A stretch of 64,000 bases of DNA from Vulcanimicrobiota bacterium. Its GTDB lineage: Bacteria > Vulcanimicrobiota > Vulcanimicrobiia > Vulcanimicrobiales > Vulcanimicrobiaceae. Where the stretch lies: assembly GCA_013036105.1 (NCBI GenBank), contig JAAXCX010000011.1:40928-104927 (forward strand), given 5' to 3'. Shown one piece after another: positions 33,128 to 41,458 of the stretch; position 1 is the first letter of the stretch, and each line of letters starts with the position of its first letter. A program made the position numbers and the translations under genes. Under the pieces are notes generated by a model that had not been told where the DNA came from, made no database searches, and saw only the letters and a list, made by a program, of their open reading frames with translations.

Positions 33128-34389
33128 TCTTCGCGCCGGGAGCGCTGGGCGGCACCGTCCGCGTTCCCGGCGACAAATCCATCTCACACCGCGCGCTCAT
33201 GCTTGCCGCGAGCAGCTCGCGGGCCGTTCCGATAAGGAATCTTAATCCCGGGCGCGACCTGGCAGCCACGTGTAATGCGCTGCGCGCACTCGGCGCGACG
33301 ATTCAGTGGAACGGCGACGATGCGACGGTCACCGGCGGAAACCTGCGCGACGCCGGCGATACGATCGACTGCATGAACTCCGGGTCCACGGCGCGCATGA
33401 TCTCCGGACTCTGCGCCGGCGCAAACTTGCGCGCCCGGCTCGACGGTGACGCGTCGCTGCGCCGGCGGCCGATGGAGCCGGTCGCCGCGCAGTTACGCGC
33501 ATTCGGCGCACGCATCGAAACAACGGACGGACGGCTCCCCGCGCAGATTGAGGGGACTGCTGAACCGCAAACGCGCAGCTTCATTCTCCTCTCGCCGTCG
33601 GCACAGGTAAAGACCGCGCTTCTTCTGGCGGGAGTCTTTAGCCGTGCATCGATCACCGTCACGGGCGACAAAGGTTCGCGCGACCATACCGAAAGGCTGT
33701 TGCGCTACTGGGGCGCCGCAATAACCTTCGACCGCGGCCGCGTGGTTCTCGAATCGCCTCCGCTCTCGTACGCCCCGGTCCACATCGCCGGAGATTTCTC
33801 CGCCGCCGCATTCTTTATCGTTGCCGCGACGGTTACGCCCGGAAGCGCCATACGCATCGAAGGCGCCGGCGTTAATCCGTCACGCACCGGTTTGCTCGAT
33901 GCGTTAAAAGAAATGGGCGCGCACATCCGGCTCGAAAACGAGCGCGAAGAGTCCGGCGAGCGCGTCGCGGAGATCATCGTCGAGCACGCGCCGCTGCGCG
34001 GCGTTAATGTCGGGGAGCAGACTGCGCTTCGCGCGATCGATGAAATTCCCGTATTGGCGGTTGCCGCCGCGTTCGCAAGCGGCGAAACGCATATAACCGG
34101 CGCCGGCGATCTACGCAATAAGGAGTCGGACCGCATCGCAGCAATCGCGCGTTTGCTCGCCGCCGCCGGCATTGAGGCGGGCGCATCGGAGGACGGCCTC
34201 ACTATCCGAGGGGGCGCGCCCCGCACGCAAGGAGCGGTCATTGAAACGCAGGGTGATCATCGCACCGCGATGGCCGCGGCTGCCCTCGCTTCAGGTGCCG
34301 GTGCACTGGAAATCGACGATCCCGCTAGTATCGCCGTGAGTTTTCCCGGGTTTATCGAAACGTGGCAAGCGGCGCAGGCCGCCGCCTAG
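33085..34389 (+). CDS. aroA: 5-enolpyruvylshikimate-3-phosphate synthase
   Basis: A 434-residue EPSP synthase, joining shikimate-3-phosphate and PEP in the chorismate pathway. Signatures: GTVRVPGDKSISHRALML, MNSGSTARMISGL, RRRPMEPVAAQL, NPSRTGLLDALKEMG, DEIPVLAVAAAFA, RNKESDRIAAIARLL and GDHRTAMAAAAL. GTG at 33085 overlaps the previous gene by 43 nt; TTG at 33124 (overlapping its stop as TTGA) is an equal alternative and gives the usual short N-terminus. No other aromatic genes are adjacent. Confidence 0.95.
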   Translation: MHQPQLEKPVKLGLIFAPGALGGTVRVPGDKSISHRALMLAASSSRAVPIRNLNPGRDLAATCNALRALGATIQWNGDDATVTGGNLRDAGDTIDCMNSGSTARMISGLCAGANLRARLDGDASLRRRPMEPVAAQLRAFGARIETTDGRLPAQIEGTAEPQTRSFILLSPSAQVKTALLLAGVFSRASITVTGDKGSRDHTERLLRYWGAAITFDRGRVVLESPPLSYAPVHIAGDFSAAAFFIVAATVTPGSAIRIEGAGVNPSRTGLLDALKEMGAHIRLENEREESGERVAEIIVEHAPLRGVNVGEQTALRAIDEIPVLAVAAAFASGETHITGAGDLRNKESDRIAAIARLLAAAGIEAGASEDGLTIRGGAPRTQGAVIETQGDHRTAMAAAALASGAGALEIDDPASIAVSFPGFIETWQAAQAAA

Positions 34390-34721
34390 GACAATTCTTG
34401 AACGATCGCGCGAATCTGCGCGGCGCATTGGAGCCACGAGTTGCGGATCTCCGGTACGCCCGCCGTTTCCGGCGTCTTACGGAGCGACTCAACCGCGGCG
34501 CCGGTCCGCTTTCGAAGATCCTCAGCGTCGCTCGAAATGCGCGTTAATCGCGCCATCTGAATTTGCAGCGACTCGATCTTCGTAACGAATGGTGACTCGC
34601 GCAGCGCTGCGAGCCTGCGCCGCAAGCGCACGACGCCCGTCAGCGCGATCGCCGCACCGGCAATCGCCGTCAACAGACCCGCCGCCGCCAAGACGGCGAG
34701 CACCCATGACCAAAAACTCAT
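34386..34721 (-). CDS. Small membrane-anchored coiled-coil protein
   Basis: A 111-residue protein with one N-terminal membrane span (residues ~5-30, LAVLAAAGLLTAIAGAAIAL) then a charged helix (RRRLAALRESPFVTKIESLQIQMARL). It may form an oligomeric stalk under the membrane. It is 3 nt from the FmdB-like gene upstream and 4 nt overlaps aroA convergently. Function is unknown. Confidence 0.65.
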   Translation of the reverse strand: MSFWSWVLAVLAAAGLLTAIAGAAIALTGVVRLRRRLAALRESPFVTKIESLQIQMARLTRISSDAEDLRKRTGAAVESLRKTPETAGVPEIRNSWLQCAAQIRAIVQELS

Positions 34722-34724
34722 TCG

Positions 34725-35078
34725 CTACGCTGCCGGATCCTTCGCCGGAGTCTCCTTCGCGGGAGAATCTTTTGCCGGAGACTCCTTTGACGGAGACTCC
34801 TTTGACGGAGAATCCTTTGACGGAGAATCTTTCATGGTTTTTGACTCGTCTTTTGCCGGCGCGTCTTTGGCGGCTGCTTCCTTGGCCGGCCCTTGTGATT
34901 TTCCGCGCGAATCGTTGATGTAGAACCCGGAGCCTTTAAAGACGATCGGCGCGGGATTGAAGACGCGGCTCAGCGCGCCGCCACATTGAGGACACGGATC
35001 GGCGAAACTCTCTCCGAAGCCGTGCCGCACTTCGGTGACCTTTTGACATTTCGAACACTTGTAGTCGTACAGCGGCAT
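34725..35078 (-). CDS. FmdB-type zinc ribbon protein with repetitive charged tail
   Basis: A 117-residue protein. Residues 1-45 are the FmdB/CxxC_CxxC_SSSS zinc ribbon: MPLYDYKCSKCQKVTEV, then CPQCGGALSRVF. FmdB proteins are regulators or zinc-handling factors. The last ~60 residues are low-complexity repeats of Ser/Pro/Lys/Asp/Glu (KDSPSKDSPSKESPSKES), encoded by six near-identical 15-bp units. The tail is not part of the family and is probably disordered. A TTG at 35096 overlaps the upstream stop and is an alternative start. Confidence 0.85.
   Translation of the reverse strand: MPLYDYKCSKCQKVTEVRHGFGESFADPCPQCGGALSRVFNPAPIVFKGSGFYINDSRGKSQGPAKEAAAKDAPAKDESKTMKDSPSKDSPSKESPSKESPAKDSPAKETPAKDPAA
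34741..34830. repeat. Six tandem 15-bp units encoding the FmdB tail
   Basis: Units with period 15 (core TTTGACGGAGA) run through 34741-34830 and stay in frame, adding five residues per unit. Near identity of neighbouring units suggests recent slippage growth. Confidence 0.8.
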
Positions 35079-35092
35079 GACCGGAGTATACC

Positions 35093-35560
35093 TCAAAAAT
35101 CCGCTAGCAGTGCGTCTTTCTCAGCTTCGTACTCGGCGAGGTGTTTAAAATGGACGACGGCTTCTTGAAACTGCGCCGCGAGCTTTCGCGCGCTGCGAAA
35201 CCGATCGTACATCGCGCCTAAGCGTCCGCCGTACGACGGATATTCGAGTCTCGCGTGCAGGCGCGAGCGCTTGCTCTGACCTTCAAGCCGGAAGTCGAGT
35301 CTACGCCGGGTGGAGTACGCGCCTACGAGCGACACATGATGGTTTTGAATGAAGCGATCGACTTCGAAAAGTTGGTCGAGCTCGCCCGGGATGGCAGAGC
35401 GCATGGAGATTTCGCTGCCGAGCCTGAGCGTCTCGCCGTGCTCGCCAAGTTTCGCGGTTCGCAGAAAAGGCAGCCACAGCGGCCACTTCTCAACTGCGCA
35501 GAGCAGCGAAAAAGCGCTCTCGGCGGGCTTTTGAACGTCGATGGATGCACGAATTTCCAT
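35093..35560 (-). CDS. SRPBCC/polyketide-cyclase-like protein
   Basis: A 155-residue protein of the START/SRPBCC ligand-binding fold: RASIDVQKPAESAFSLLCAVEKWPLWLPF, then FEVDRFIQNHHVSLVGAY and a long C-terminal helix (SARKLAAQFQEAVVHFKHL). Typical of small lipid- or ligand-binding helpers. The gene leads a unit with fmdB-like and the coiled-coil gene; overlap with fmdB is possible. No ligand can be named. Confidence 0.8.
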   Translation of the reverse strand: MEIRASIDVQKPAESAFSLLCAVEKWPLWLPFLRTAKLGEHGETLRLGSEISMRSAIPGELDQLFEVDRFIQNHHVSLVGAYSTRRRLDFRLEGQSKRSRLHARLEYPSYGGRLGAMYDRFRSARKLAAQFQEAVVHFKHLAEYEAEKDALLADF

Positions 35561-35620
35561 GTCTTGAAGTCTTCGTTTCCCCTATATATAGTGCCTTCAG
35601 AGACTCGCCCTCTACTAGGC

Positions 35621-36817
35621 CTAGCGGTCGGAGGCAACCTCCCCCGAGCCGACCCCTCGCGCGAAATTCACCAGCGTTTCGACCCCTACCGGAAGCGCGC
35701 GCTCGTCGATGCGAAAGAGCGGGCTATGGCCCGAATGCGTTGATCCCGCATCTTCGTTGCGAATTCCCAGACGCACTTGAACGCCCGGAATCCGCTGCGC
35801 GTAGTACGCGAAATCTTCGGCTCCCATGGTTGGGGGCGGCCGGTCGACCGACAGCCGCGAGTGCGCTTTCATGTATTGCGAGAACTCTTCGGCCAAAGCG
35901 ATATCGTTAACAACCGGCGGATACCCGTAAAATACGTCCAACTGAACGCGCACGCCGTACGCGCTCGCCACGCCGTCCAAGATCCGGCGCAGCCGCGCCT
36001 CCAAGCCGTTACGGATCTCGGGATCGTGCGCGCGAAGCGTTCCGGTCATCTTGACTTCATCGGCGATCACATTGCTGCGGTAACCGCCGGAGATCGTGCC
36101 AACCGTAACCACAACGCTCTTTAACGGATCCGTTTCACGTGACGCGATGTGCTGGAGCGCCGAGATCATCGCGGCCGCCGCGGGAATCGCATCCGCGGCA
36201 GTGTGCGGGTAGGCGCCATGACCGCCGCGGCCCTTCACGTGAATGACGATCTCGTCGGCCGATGCGTTCACGGGACCGGGCGTAATGCCGATATGTCCCG
36301 TTTCCAAACGGTGGTCGACGTGCAGCATCGCAATTGCGTCCACTTTCGGATCGTCGAGCGCGCCCTCCGCGATCATCGGTTCGGCACCGCCGAGCGACGG
36401 CGTGCCCGCACCTTCTTCCGCCGGCTGAAAGAGCAGCACCGCGGCTCCGCGCAGATCGGCGCGCATTCCCTGCAAAACATGCGCAGCTCCCAGCAGCATG
36501 GCCGTGTGCGCGTCGTGCCCGCACGCGTGCATCTTTCCTTCGGATTCGGAGCTGAACGATTCACCGGAGCGTTCGGTTATCGGCAGCGCATCCATATCCG
36601 CCCGAAGGCCCGCGACTCGTCCAGGGTGCGCTCCCCGAATGACCGCGACGACGCCGGTTCGCGCGCAACGCCTATGCGCGACGCCGATGCTGTCGAGCTC
36701 GCGTTCGATAACGCTTTGCGTTCGCGTTTCCTCAAACCCGAGCTCGGGATGGCGGTGAATGTCGCGCCTCAGTTCGACGACGCGCGAGAGGACCTCGTCT
36801 TGCAGGCTCACGGTCAT
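35621..36817 (-). CDS. M20 family metallo-amidohydrolase
   Basis: A 398-residue dizinc hydrolase of the M20D/amidohydrolase (HipO, IAA-amino acid hydrolase) group. Seen: RRDIHRHPELGFEE, LRADMDALPI, HACGHDAHTAMLLGAA (zinc ligands and catalytic Glu nearby), FQPAEEGAGTPSLGG, GGHGAYPH and MGAEDFAYYAQRIPG. It probably removes amide-linked amino acids such as hippurate or N-acyl derivatives. It diverges from the unknown secreted gene 52 nt away. Confidence 0.92.
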   Translation of the reverse strand: MTVSLQDEVLSRVVELRRDIHRHPELGFEETRTQSVIERELDSIGVAHRRCARTGVVAVIRGAHPGRVAGLRADMDALPITERSGESFSSESEGKMHACGHDAHTAMLLGAAHVLQGMRADLRGAAVLLFQPAEEGAGTPSLGGAEPMIAEGALDDPKVDAIAMLHVDHRLETGHIGITPGPVNASADEIVIHVKGRGGHGAYPHTAADAIPAAAAMISALQHIASRETDPLKSVVVTVGTISGGYRSNVIADEVKMTGTLRAHDPEIRNGLEARLRRILDGVASAYGVRVQLDVFYGYPPVVNDIALAEEFSQYMKAHSRLSVDRPPPTMGAEDFAYYAQRIPGVQVRLGIRNEDAGSTHSGHSPLFRIDERALPVGVETLVNFARGVGSGEVASDR

Positions 36818-36869
36818 GCAACGCAGTTCCGCGGCGGTGAACGCGGCCCTCCGAGCGAACTAACCGCCG

Positions 36870-37592
36870 ATGCTCTCGGCAGACGTGGCCTTGGCGACGA
36901 TGATGAACCGGACCGCAAACGCGTACGTGCAAAACGCTCCGGCCTTTATCGTGTATCGCGAGCACACGCACGTTACGGCTTCGATCGGCCGGGCTCAGGA
37001 CATCGACCGGTCGGTGAAGGTACGCCAAGCAGATAACTATGCGGTGATGCAAGATTTACCGAACGGAGCTGAACGAACAGGGCAAGCCTTTCCGATTATT
37101 CCGTATTTCGATCCGTTCAGCAATTTTACGTATAGCTGGTTCGCAAACCTGAAGCGCGTGGATATCACGCTCAACCGCGTTGCCCCGTCGTTGTGGCCGC
37201 TTCCGGCAAGTGACCCCGGCGCCGACGTCGTCGTGCCATACATCAGCTTTTGGGCACCGTCCTACACTGACGATTCGACGCCGTCGCATCTGCATTTCCG
37301 CATACTTCCAACTCCGGCTCTGACGCCGGGACAGTTTTTCCCATACGACGTTGCGGTCGCTTCGCGTAGCGGCTTGCCGTCGCACATCGAGTTGCGATTC
37401 GTGGGAGATGCGACCATCATCAGCCTCGACTACCAAACCATCAGCGGGTATTGGGTCATCACACATGCCCGGTATACCGCGCCGCAGCATTTCGGACCGT
37501 TGAACTTCACCGTCATCTCGGACACGACATACGATCAGTTCGAGTTTCCCAAAACCGCGCCGGATCCACGACTCGCCGCTGCTTCCCCGTAG
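36870..37592 (+). CDS. Secreted-type protein of unknown function
   Basis: A 240-residue beta-rich protein, with a weak N-terminal export signal at best (an in-frame stop lies just upstream of the ATG, so it starts here). Motifs APAFIVYREHTHVTASIG, FPIIPYFDPFSNF and DQFEFPKTAPDPRL recall the protein at 13792-14523 (AYISYDERISV, YLPIYTNHAEP, DFTFPNKLPA). The same layout of strands and ending suggests a shared LolA-like fold. Function is unknown. Confidence 0.55.
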   Translation: MLSADVALATMMNRTANAYVQNAPAFIVYREHTHVTASIGRAQDIDRSVKVRQADNYAVMQDLPNGAERTGQAFPIIPYFDPFSNFTYSWFANLKRVDITLNRVAPSLWPLPASDPGADVVVPYISFWAPSYTDDSTPSHLHFRILPTPALTPGQFFPYDVAVASRSGLPSHIELRFVGDATIISLDYQTISGYWVITHARYTAPQHFGPLNFTVISDTTYDQFEFPKTAPDPRLAAASP

Positions 37593-37634
37593 CCGGACTT
37601 GCGCCGACCACTTACTTTGTGATACAAAGTAACG

Positions 37635-38138
37635 GTGACTCCGAAGGTCTGGTCCGTCCTTGCCATAACCGCCGCAATCGCCGTTCTTCTGGTTGCCGCA
37701 TTCACGCTCTTCGCCGTTACGCACACGCCCTACGTTGTCGCGGTTGGCACGCCAATCCGTCATGACGATTTTCTTTTCACCGTCGCTGCGGCCAACCGCC
37801 GCCGCCTAGCGGATGGCACGGCGCAGTATCGCGTTTCCGTGCTCGTTCAGAATCAGGCGAAGGTTGTCAATTATCAATGGCGCGACACGATCGCATACGT
37901 CAGAGCCTTTGACACGGGTGGATTCGGCCGGGATTTCTTTCCCGTAACGCACGGATCGTTTACGCTGCACGCCGGTGAAGAGCGAACGGCGCAGCTCACA
38001 TTTAACATTCCGCCGGGGTATTCGAGCGCAAACTTGCGTTTTTGGGACGGCATCTTCATGGGGGACGCATTCAACGGCGGCGCCTACGGAAAAGCCATCG
38101 TTCCGCTCGAATCTTATCACCCGCCGTTCGGAACGTAA
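37635..38138 (+). CDS. Membrane-anchored extracellular beta-domain protein
   Basis: A 167-residue protein from a GTG start with one N-terminal span (WSVLAITAAIAVLLVAAFTLFAV), followed by a DUF4352-like immunoglobulin-type domain (IRHDDFLFTVAAANRRRLADG, then FTLHAGEERTAQLTFNIPPGY). Such domains sit on the outer face and often occur in lipoproteins of uncertain role. A strong bidirectional terminator hairpin follows at 38140-38167. Confidence 0.7.
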   Translation: MTPKVWSVLAITAAIAVLLVAAFTLFAVTHTPYVVAVGTPIRHDDFLFTVAAANRRRLADGTAQYRVSVLVQNQAKVVNYQWRDTIAYVRAFDTGGFGRDFFPVTHGSFTLHAGEERTAQLTFNIPPGYSSANLRFWDGIFMGDAFNGGAYGKAIVPLESYHPPFGT

Positions 38139-38139
38139 A

Positions 38140-38167
38140 AAGAAGCCCGGCGTTAGCCGGGCTTCTT
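38140..38167. terminator. Bidirectional rho-independent terminator
   Basis: AAGAAGCCCGGC pairs with GCCGGGCTTCTT around a GTTA loop. The minus strand reads on into five Ts. It can end both the plus-strand gene and the minus-strand tRNA-Ser transcript. Confidence 0.85.
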
Positions 38168-38173
38168 ACGCTT

Positions 38174-38261
38174 CGGAGAGGGAGAGATTCGAACTCTCGG
38201 AACGCTCATCACGTTCGCCCGCTTTCGAGGCGGGTGCCTTCAACCACTCGACCACCTCTCC
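38174..38261 (-). tRNA. tRNA-Ser(CGA)
   Basis: Class II tRNA with acceptor GGAGAGG/CCTCTCC, discriminator G, and anticodon arm CCCGC-CTCGAAA-GCGGG giving CGA. It has a long variable arm (CGAACGTGATGAGCGTTCC). CCA is not encoded. Four nucleotides of its 5' end belong to the right arm of a flanking 13-bp hairpin. Confidence 0.96.
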
Positions 38262-38352
38262 GTAAGAACCGAAGGTTCTTACGGAGTAGTTTAACCGGCG
38301 TATCCGCGCTGCGCGCTCCACGCCCCCCGTGCGCGAAGCGCACGGGGCCCCC
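38258..38352 (-). repeat. Three-hairpin RNA-gene-associated element, copy B (5' of tRNA-Ser CGA)
   Basis: Read on the minus strand: GGGGGCCCC, hairpin I of 10 bp with a 3-nt loop (38325-38347), GGGGGGCG, GCGCGCAGCG, GTTAAACT, then hairpin III CTCCGTAAGAACC/GGTTCTTACGGAG (38258-38286), 13 perfect pairs with a 3-nt loop. It shares order and conserved blocks with copies A and C but has different stem sequences. Confidence 0.75.
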
Positions 38353-38377
38353 GGCCTTCGGCCCATCTGCCGCCTAC

Positions 38378-38827
38378 TTACCTTCGCTTTTGGAAGAACG
38401 CCTGCAGTTGCGCGGCCGTTTCTTCTTCTAATACACCGGCGGTCACGTCGATCCGGTGATTCAATTCCGGATTCTGCACGATGTCGATCACGCTGCCGGC
38501 GGCTCCCCCCTTAGGATCTTTGCAGCCATAGACCAGTCGCTTGATTCTCGCGGCGACCATCGCACCAGCGCACATAACGCACGGCTCCTTGGTCACATAC
38601 ATCGTCGCATCGGGAAGCCGCCAAGCTTTCAGTTCCGAGGCCGCCCCTTGCAGCGCGAGCATCTCGGCATGGGCGGTAGCGTCACCGCGCAGTTCCTTTT
38701 CGTTTTTCCCCTCAAAGAACTTGTCATCGCACACCAGGACGGCCCCAACTGGCACGTCGCCGTTAGCCTCGGCGGACGCCGCCAACACCATGGCGCGCTC
38801 TATGCCGCTTTTGTCGCCGGAGTCCAC
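38378..38827 (-). CDS. tadA: tRNA-specific adenosine deaminase TadA
   Basis: A 149-residue cytidine-deaminase-fold enzyme with DVPVGAVLV, the zinc and proton-shuttle motif TAHAEML, PCVMCAGAM (zinc cysteines) and the C-terminal FFQKRR. It converts A34 to inosine in tRNA-Arg(ACG), whose gene lies at 45058-45131. GTG at 38827 gives the normal length and overlaps the HNH gene by 28 nt; a longer start at 38872 overlaps more and lacks family support. Confidence 0.92.
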   Translation of the reverse strand: MDSGDKSGIERAMVLAASAEANGDVPVGAVLVCDDKFFEGKNEKELRGDATAHAEMLALQGAASELKAWRLPDATMYVTKEPCVMCAGAMVAARIKRLVYGCKDPKGGAAGSVIDIVQNPELNHRIDVTAGVLEEETAAQLQAFFQKRR

Positions 38828-39252
38828 TGATATATCAGGGCAGAAGCGCCGGCAAGGCGCAACCGCAGCCATCCCGCTCGCTGCGCCGTAACTTTACGGT
38901 GGCAATTCGCGCACCGGACCTCACAGTTTGCGATCTCTTTCATGACCCGTTCCCACGATCGGCGCTGGATTAGGTATGCGACGTCTGCCTCTTTCGCTCC
39001 GACGTGATCAAATTCAAGCACTACTGGGTCTGATTCTCCGCAGTCCACGCACGGATGGGAGGCTAAATATTCATTCAGCATTTGATAGCTTTTTAGCTTA
39101 GCCCTAAGCTTATTTTTACTGGCCTTTGCAACGTACGCCTCTTTGTTGTCGAGGTAATGCTGCCGCCCGTAAGCGCGTTTACACGGCTTACATTTACCTG
39201 ACTTGTCAGCGGAAACAACAAACGCTTCTCCGCAGTTGACGCAAACGCCCAT
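38800..39252 (-). CDS. HNH-endonuclease-like zinc protein
   Basis: A 150-residue protein of the small HNH type: N-terminal CVNCGEAFVVSADKSGKCKPC zinc ribbon, then HPCVDCGESDPVVLEFDHVG and CEVRCANCHRKVTAQRAGW (HNH core with His of FDH and CANCH). Such proteins occur widely in phages and mobile DNA. The gene and its upstream DNA are more AT-rich than neighbours (for example around 39060-39130), suggesting transfer. It precedes tadA with a 28-nt overlap. Confidence 0.8.
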   Translation of the reverse strand: MGVCVNCGEAFVVSADKSGKCKPCKRAYGRQHYLDNKEAYVAKASKNKLRAKLKSYQMLNEYLASHPCVDCGESDPVVLEFDHVGAKEADVAYLIQRRSWERVMKEIANCEVRCANCHRKVTAQRAGWLRLRLAGASALIYQWTPATKAA

Positions 39253-39309
39253 GTAGCAATTATAACATATGGTTTGCGTGAACGCCGGTTTCGCGATGAG
39301 TCAAAGTGG

Positions 39310-39383
39310 TGCGCTCGGCGGGACTTGAACTCGCGGCCTCTTCCTTCGGAGGGAAGCGCTCTATCCAACTGAGCTACGAGCGC
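39310..39383 (-). tRNA. tRNA-Arg(CCG)
   Basis: Acceptor GCGCTCG pairs with CGAGCGC. The anticodon arm CTTCC-CTCCGAA-GGAAG gives CCG. The T-arm includes GAGTTCAAGTC. CCA is not encoded. Confidence 0.95.
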
Positions 39384-39389
39384 GCATCG

Positions 39390-39626
39390 TTAGCGGAGGG
39401 TTTCCGGGGGACTCCCCGCGCTGGGAATATGTTTGAACAGATCGAGTTTGTGATCGATCAGCGAGCGGTAGAACTTCCGCACACAATCGGGGTGTCCGAA
39501 AAAATACGTCCGCGCGTAGGCTAAGTCGTCGCCGGCACTATCGGGAACGTAATGCGAAATCTCGATCTCTTCCATCTGGTTGCGATCGACGGCGTGCGGA
39601 CAGAAGTCGCACGGAATGGTTGACAT
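39390..39626 (-). CDS. Small protein of unknown function with N-terminal CxxC
   Basis: A 78-residue protein starting MSTIPCDFCPHAVDR. The CxxC plus a later Cys (HPDCVRKFY) and His may bind zinc. It continues with acidic and aromatic residues (EIEISHYVPDSAGDDLAYARTYFFG). It is encoded 6 nt upstream of tRNA-Arg. I know no family, but codon use and length look real. Confidence 0.6.
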   Translation of the reverse strand: MSTIPCDFCPHAVDRNQMEEIEISHYVPDSAGDDLAYARTYFFGHPDCVRKFYRSLIDHKLDLFKHIPSAGSPPETLR

Positions 39627-39687
39627 ACGGCATCATTTCAGAGCGCTTTTTGGAAGCACCTGCGGCCAATGCGCCATGGGAAACTGG

Positions 39688-39759
39688 TGACTCGGGTAGG
39701 ATTTGAACCTACGACCTAGGGCTTATGAGTCCCCCGCTCTACCACTGAGCTACCGAGCC
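39688..39759 (-). tRNA. tRNA-Met(CAT)
   Basis: Acceptor GGCTCGG pairs with CCGAGTC with one G-U pair. The anticodon loop CTCATAA gives CAT with a stem containing one A-G mismatch. It could be elongator tRNA-Met or tRNA-Ile2 whose C34 is modified to lysidine; sequence alone does not settle it. Confidence 0.9.
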
Positions 39760-39866
39760 GCAATCGTCTGACGCTCTACTTTATCAAATCCCGGTGCGTG
39801 TCATCAAGGATGATTTCACGCTCCCCCAAGCTAAGGGACCAATTCGCTCGCCCATGGGAGGTCCGG

Positions 39867-41441
39867 ATGACTCTATTGGCTGCATTGTTCGGAGCCGCGC
39901 TCATTTCCGTTTCGGGAAACGACGCTTCCGCGTTGCTCGCAAAACATACCCAGTACGTCGGATGGCAAGCAGGCGACTCCGGCATGCAGGGCTGGAACGC
40001 TTCCGGGACGCGCACCAACGGTCGCGCGCTGGATACCTTCGCGGAAAAACGGGGCGGAATCGCTTACCGCGACACGCTGACGGCGGCGGGCGGGCGCGTC
40101 ACCATGCAGACGGGATTCACCGGAACCATGGTTTGGGAAAGCGATCCCAACGGCTTCGTCGTCAAGCAGGCCGGCACGCCGGCGCAAGTGGCATATGACC
40201 TGAACCTTATTCGAGCGGAGATGCTGGCCTCGATTTCGGATATCAGCGTTGCCGGTTCCGCGCAAGTCCGGGGAACGGCAACGACAATCCTGAGAGTGAA
40301 GCCGACGGGCGCGCCGCCTATGGATATTTACGAAGACCCGAATTCCGGCACGTTCTTGCAGGCCATCGTCGATCCGGACGGTCCAGCTCGCACCGTCGTT
40401 TCCATTGATGCGTACGCAGACGTCGGGCCCGGCAAGAAAGCTGTCAGTCAATGGACGATTGGCACGATGCAATACGCTTTGACGTCGATATCTGCGGCAC
40501 GCGTAAGCGATGCCGAATTGATCGCGCCGCCGCCGACTGCTACGTGGACGTTCGGCGATCAAAGCGTTCCGGTTGACCTCTTCGATCTCTCCATCGGCTC
40601 ACACCGCTACCAGCCACGCGTAAACTTGACGGTCAACGGCATCAGCGGCGTCTTCGTACTCGATACGGGCACGCAGTCGATCGTATTGTTCGGCGGTTTT
40701 GCCGGCCGCGCCGGCGTGACGGCCATTGACGGCGCGGATTTCTCGCCGTTCGCAGGTAATCCGCGATACTTAGGCTATGGGCTTGTGAAGACGCTCACCG
40801 CCGGCAACAGCACGCTGCACAACGTTTTGATCGAGCGGATCGCCGACCCGAATAACCGTATTGCCGGGCTCCTCGGCTATGACTATTATGCCGGCGTCAT
40901 CGCAGAAATCGATCTATCGAGCCAACGTATGCAGCTCTATAACCCCGCGAACATTCAGCCGGCCGTGGTTCCCGGAGCTTTTGCATTTCCGATCGATCTA
41001 ACGACGCGCCGTCCCGTCATCGGCATGCGGCTCTCCGGCAAGGCGTACGGCTTCCCGTACTTCTCGACCGGCGAACCTTACTTCATGCTCCTCTCGCAGC
41101 GCTTGCGCGAATCGGGTGCCGTTTCGGCCAGCGATCTCTCGACCGAATACTTTAATCCGCGCGCAGGGACTCGCGGCTTCTTCGGCACGATGATCGAATC
41201 GGATCCCGTGCAGTTGGGATATTCCGACTACACCGGTGCAGTCGGCGTTGGCAATTGCGTGCTGCTGCACGAGGCACTGATCGGGCCCTACCATTATCAA
41301 AGCCCGCCGCTCTGCTTTATCGGTTCCGGGGTTTTCGGTGAAGACGGCGGCGCTATCGGAAACGACTTCCTGCGCCATTTCGATTGGACGATCGATTATC
41401 CGGACGGCAAATTCGTGTTAACGCCCAACAACCTGCCGTAG
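39867..41441 (+). CDS. Secreted retropepsin-like aspartyl protease
   Basis: A 524-residue protein with GGGAGG before ATG 39867 and a signal (LLAALFGAALISVSG). An N-terminal region of about 230 residues (LLAKHTQYVGWQAGDSG...) is followed by a single-chain aspartyl protease domain with NGISGVFVLDTGTQSIVL (DTG), RIAGLLGYDYYAG and FLRHFDWTIDYPDGKFVL. A2-type proteins of this kind use one DTG and dimerise; a second half with DGG/AIGNDFL may serve instead. A degraded piece of a second copy (RGFFGTMIESDP) lies at 43172-43228. It starts the plus-strand block in the tRNA cluster. Confidence 0.85.
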   Translation: MTLLAALFGAALISVSGNDASALLAKHTQYVGWQAGDSGMQGWNASGTRTNGRALDTFAEKRGGIAYRDTLTAAGGRVTMQTGFTGTMVWESDPNGFVVKQAGTPAQVAYDLNLIRAEMLASISDISVAGSAQVRGTATTILRVKPTGAPPMDIYEDPNSGTFLQAIVDPDGPARTVVSIDAYADVGPGKKAVSQWTIGTMQYALTSISAARVSDAELIAPPPTATWTFGDQSVPVDLFDLSIGSHRYQPRVNLTVNGISGVFVLDTGTQSIVLFGGFAGRAGVTAIDGADFSPFAGNPRYLGYGLVKTLTAGNSTLHNVLIERIADPNNRIAGLLGYDYYAGVIAEIDLSSQRMQLYNPANIQPAVVPGAFAFPIDLTTRRPVIGMRLSGKAYGFPYFSTGEPYFMLLSQRLRESGAVSASDLSTEYFNPRAGTRGFFGTMIESDPVQLGYSDYTGAVGVGNCVLLHEALIGPYHYQSPPLCFIGSGVFGEDGGAIGNDFLRHFDWTIDYPDGKFVLTPNNLP

Positions 41442-41458
41442 CCTTGGAGTTTGCAGCG

